Positions 12,791 through 14,236 of a stretch of 14,236 nucleotides of DNA are shown in pieces; the stretch's first letter is position 1, and each line of letters begins with the position of its first letter. The notes below the pieces were generated by a model that saw nothing but the letters and a program-made list of their open reading frames with translations, was not told the DNA's origin and made no database searches. The position numbers were made by a program, and so were the translations under genes. The stretch covers positions 1-14,236 of the forward strand of contig DATDRM010000372.1 of the NCBI GenBank assembly GCA_035291705.1, written 5' to 3'. The stretch is from DATDRM01 sp035291705 (GTDB lineage Bacteria > Chloroflexota > Anaerolineae > Anaerolineales > UBA4823).

Positions 12791-14236
12791 ATGTCTGGTC
12801 CACGCACCGTGCGCGCCCCACGCGGCACACAACTTCACTGCAAGTCCTGGCTGGCGGAAGCTGCCTACCGAATGATCCAAAACAACCTGGACCCAGAGGT
12901 GGCCGAAAGACCCCAGGATTTGGTAGTTTATGGAGGCAGAGGACAGGCCGCCCGCAATTGGGAGGCCTTCGACGCCATCCTGGAGTCACTCCGCAACCTG
13001 GAAGACGACGAGACGTTGCTGGTGCAATCAGGAAAGCCAGTGGCAGTTTTCACCACGCACCCCGATGCGCCGCGCGTCTTGATCGCTAATTCGAACCTGG
13101 TGCCTCATTGGGCCACGCAGGAACATTTCGACAACCTGGTGGCGCGTGGGCTGATGATGTTCGGCCAGATGACAGCCGGATCGTGGATCTATATCGGCAC
13201 CCAGGGCATCCTGCAGGGCACCTATGAAACCCTGGGATCTCTGGCTCGCCAGCGCGGCTGGCCCTCCCTGAAGGGCAAGTTCGTACTCACCGCCGGCTTG
13301 GGAGGGATGGGCGGCGCGCAACCCCTGGCGATCACCATGAATGGAGGCGTAGGTTTGATCGTCGAGGTGGACCCGGCGCGTGCCAGACGTCGCCACGAAA
13401 TTGGCTTCGTCGACCTGGTGGTCGATGACCTGGAAGAAGCCATGACCCAGGTGGAGGATGCAATCCAGAGCGAGACGCCGAGATCGATCGGCCTGATCGG
13501 CAACGCGGCTGAGATTTACCCGGAGCTGGTCTGGCGCGGCGTGGTTCCCGACGTGGTCACCGATCAGACCCCAGCGCACGATGTGACCATGTACATCCCG
13601 GCGGGATTGAGCGTGGTCGAAGCGGAAACGCTCCGGGCGAAGGACCCCGACGCATATACCCGCCGCTCGATGGAGTCGATGGCGCGTCACGTGGAGGCGA
13701 TGCTTGCTTTCCAGCGCGCCGGAGCAGAAGTTTTCGACTACGGCAACAACCTGCGCCAGCGCGCCTACGACTACGGTGTCAAAGATGCGTTTGATTTTCC
13801 TGGATTCGTGCCTGCTTACATTCGCCCGCTCTTCTGTGAGGGCAAGGGACCTTTCCGTTGGGTAGCGCTCTCTGGCGACCCTGAGGATATCTATGCCACG
13901 GACGAAGCGGTGATGGAGCTCTTCCCAGAGGATGAGCACCTGCATCGCTGGCTCAGGCTGGCGCGCGCCAGGGTGCCTTTCCAGGGTTTGCCCGCCCGTA
14001 TCTGTTGGTTGGGCTATGGGGAGCGCGCCGAAGCCGGCCTGGCCTTCAATAACCTGGTGGCCGAAGGCCTTGTCAAGGCTCCGATCGTGATCGGTCGCGA
14101 CCACCTGGACGCTGGCTCGGTGGCCTCTCCCAACCGCGAGACCGAAGGGATGCGCGACGGCTCAGACGCGGTCAGCGACTGGGCGATCCTCAACGCCCTG
14201 ATCAACGCCGTGGGCGGCGCTACCTGGGTGTCCTTC
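12791..14236 (+). CDS. hutU: Urocanate hydratase (urocanase), C-terminus beyond the window
   Basis: Urocanase hydrates urocanate to 4-imidazolone-5-propionate, the second step of histidine degradation, using tightly bound NAD+ as an electrophile. The 482 visible residues follow the family from the start: RAPRGTQL (8-15), VVYGGRGQAARNWEAF (45-60), LVQSGKPVAVFTTH (77-90), LIANSNLVPHWA (97-108), QMTAGSWIYIGTQG (126-139), the NAD-binding TAGLGGMGGAQPLA (167-180), FDYGNNLRQ (315-323) and IRPLFCEGKGPFRW (344-357). Cys405 in LPARICWLG corresponds by position to the active-site Cys410 of Pseudomonas putida. GRDHLDAGSVASPNRET (435-451) is also intact. The full protein is about 550 residues, so roughly 70 are missing. 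The frame is open to the end of the window. No hutH, hutI or ftcD is in the window. Confidence 0.97.
   Translation, partial: MSGPRTVRAPRGTQLHCKSWLAEAAYRMIQNNLDPEVAERPQDLVVYGGRGQAARNWEAFDAILESLRNLEDDETLLVQSGKPVAVFTTHPDAPRVLIANSNLVPHWATQEHFDNLVARGLMMFGQMTAGSWIYIGTQGILQGTYETLGSLARQRGWPSLKGKFVLTAGLGGMGGAQPLAITMNGGVGLIVEVDPARARRRHEIGFVDLVVDDLEEAMTQVEDAIQSETPRSIGLIGNAAEIYPELVWRGVVPDVVTDQTPAHDVTMYIPAGLSVVEAETLRAKDPDAYTRRSMESMARHVEAMLAFQRAGAEVFDYGNNLRQRAYDYGVKDAFDFPGFVPAYIRPLFCEGKGPFRWVALSGDPEDIYATDEAVMELFPEDEHLHRWLRLARARVPFQGLPARICWLGYGERAEAGLAFNNLVAEGLVKAPIVIGRDHLDAGSVASPNRETEGMRDGSDAVSDWAILNALINAVGGATWVSF

Noticed and set aside
13028..14104. 358-residue open frame on the minus strand
   Set aside because: It is antisense to the clearly coding hutU; the plus strand holds all urocanase motifs, and high GC keeps the other frame open.

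Overview
The window looks like a piece of a bacterial chromosome with moderate to high GC content. The genes are ordinary housekeeping and metabolic ones, with no phage, IS or CRISPR element. The gene order and the family mix (a UMF1-type transporter, a menG/ubiX pair, a YacL-type PIN/TRAM protein next to cysS and rlmB) fit Chloroflexota, perhaps Anaerolineae. That assignment is an inference; no diagnostic marker is complete here.

Left part (1-4292, all minus strand). Read 5' to 3' on the minus strand, this is a PIN/TRAM membrane protein, cysS and rlmB, then a tRNA-Thr(UGU) / tRNA-Tyr(GUA) / tRNA-Thr(GGU) / tuf operon with a clear sigma70-type promoter. It is a translation block: tRNA charging, 23S rRNA methylation, tRNAs and EF-Tu. 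The order resembles a shortened Bacillus yacL-cysS-rlmB region joined to an E. coli-type thrU-tyrU-(glyT)-thrT-tufB operon that lacks the glycine tRNA. The tRNA spacers hold an 11-bp hairpin and an inverted array of 8-nt repeats.

Middle (4575-9284, plus strand). A divergent gene encodes a UMF1/Atg22-like MFS transporter interrupted by a membrane-anchored beta-rich extracytoplasmic domain. It is followed with a 1-nt gap by a MenG/UbiE quinone methyltransferase, and then by the flavin prenyltransferase UbiX. The UbiX ribosome-binding site and start codon lie inside a heptanucleotide repeat. Next come a PPOX-type flavin-binding protein and, overlapping it by 8 bp, a class I methyltransferase.

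Minus-strand pair (9307-11662). A methyltransferase with a C-terminal zinc ribbon lies downstream of UDP-glucose 6-dehydrogenase. A strong intrinsic terminator with a 13-bp perfect stem separates the two.

Right part (11868-14236, plus strand). This holds an Rrf2-family regulator with an Fe-S-type cysteine set, a small unrecognised protein, and urocanase (hutU). hutU has a 12-nt perfect complement to the 16S rRNA 3' end as its ribosome-binding site and runs off the window's end.

The most unusual item is the transporter with the inserted extracytoplasmic domain. The short tandem repeat families in the intergenic regions are the next most interesting. I found no convincing new defence or mobile system.
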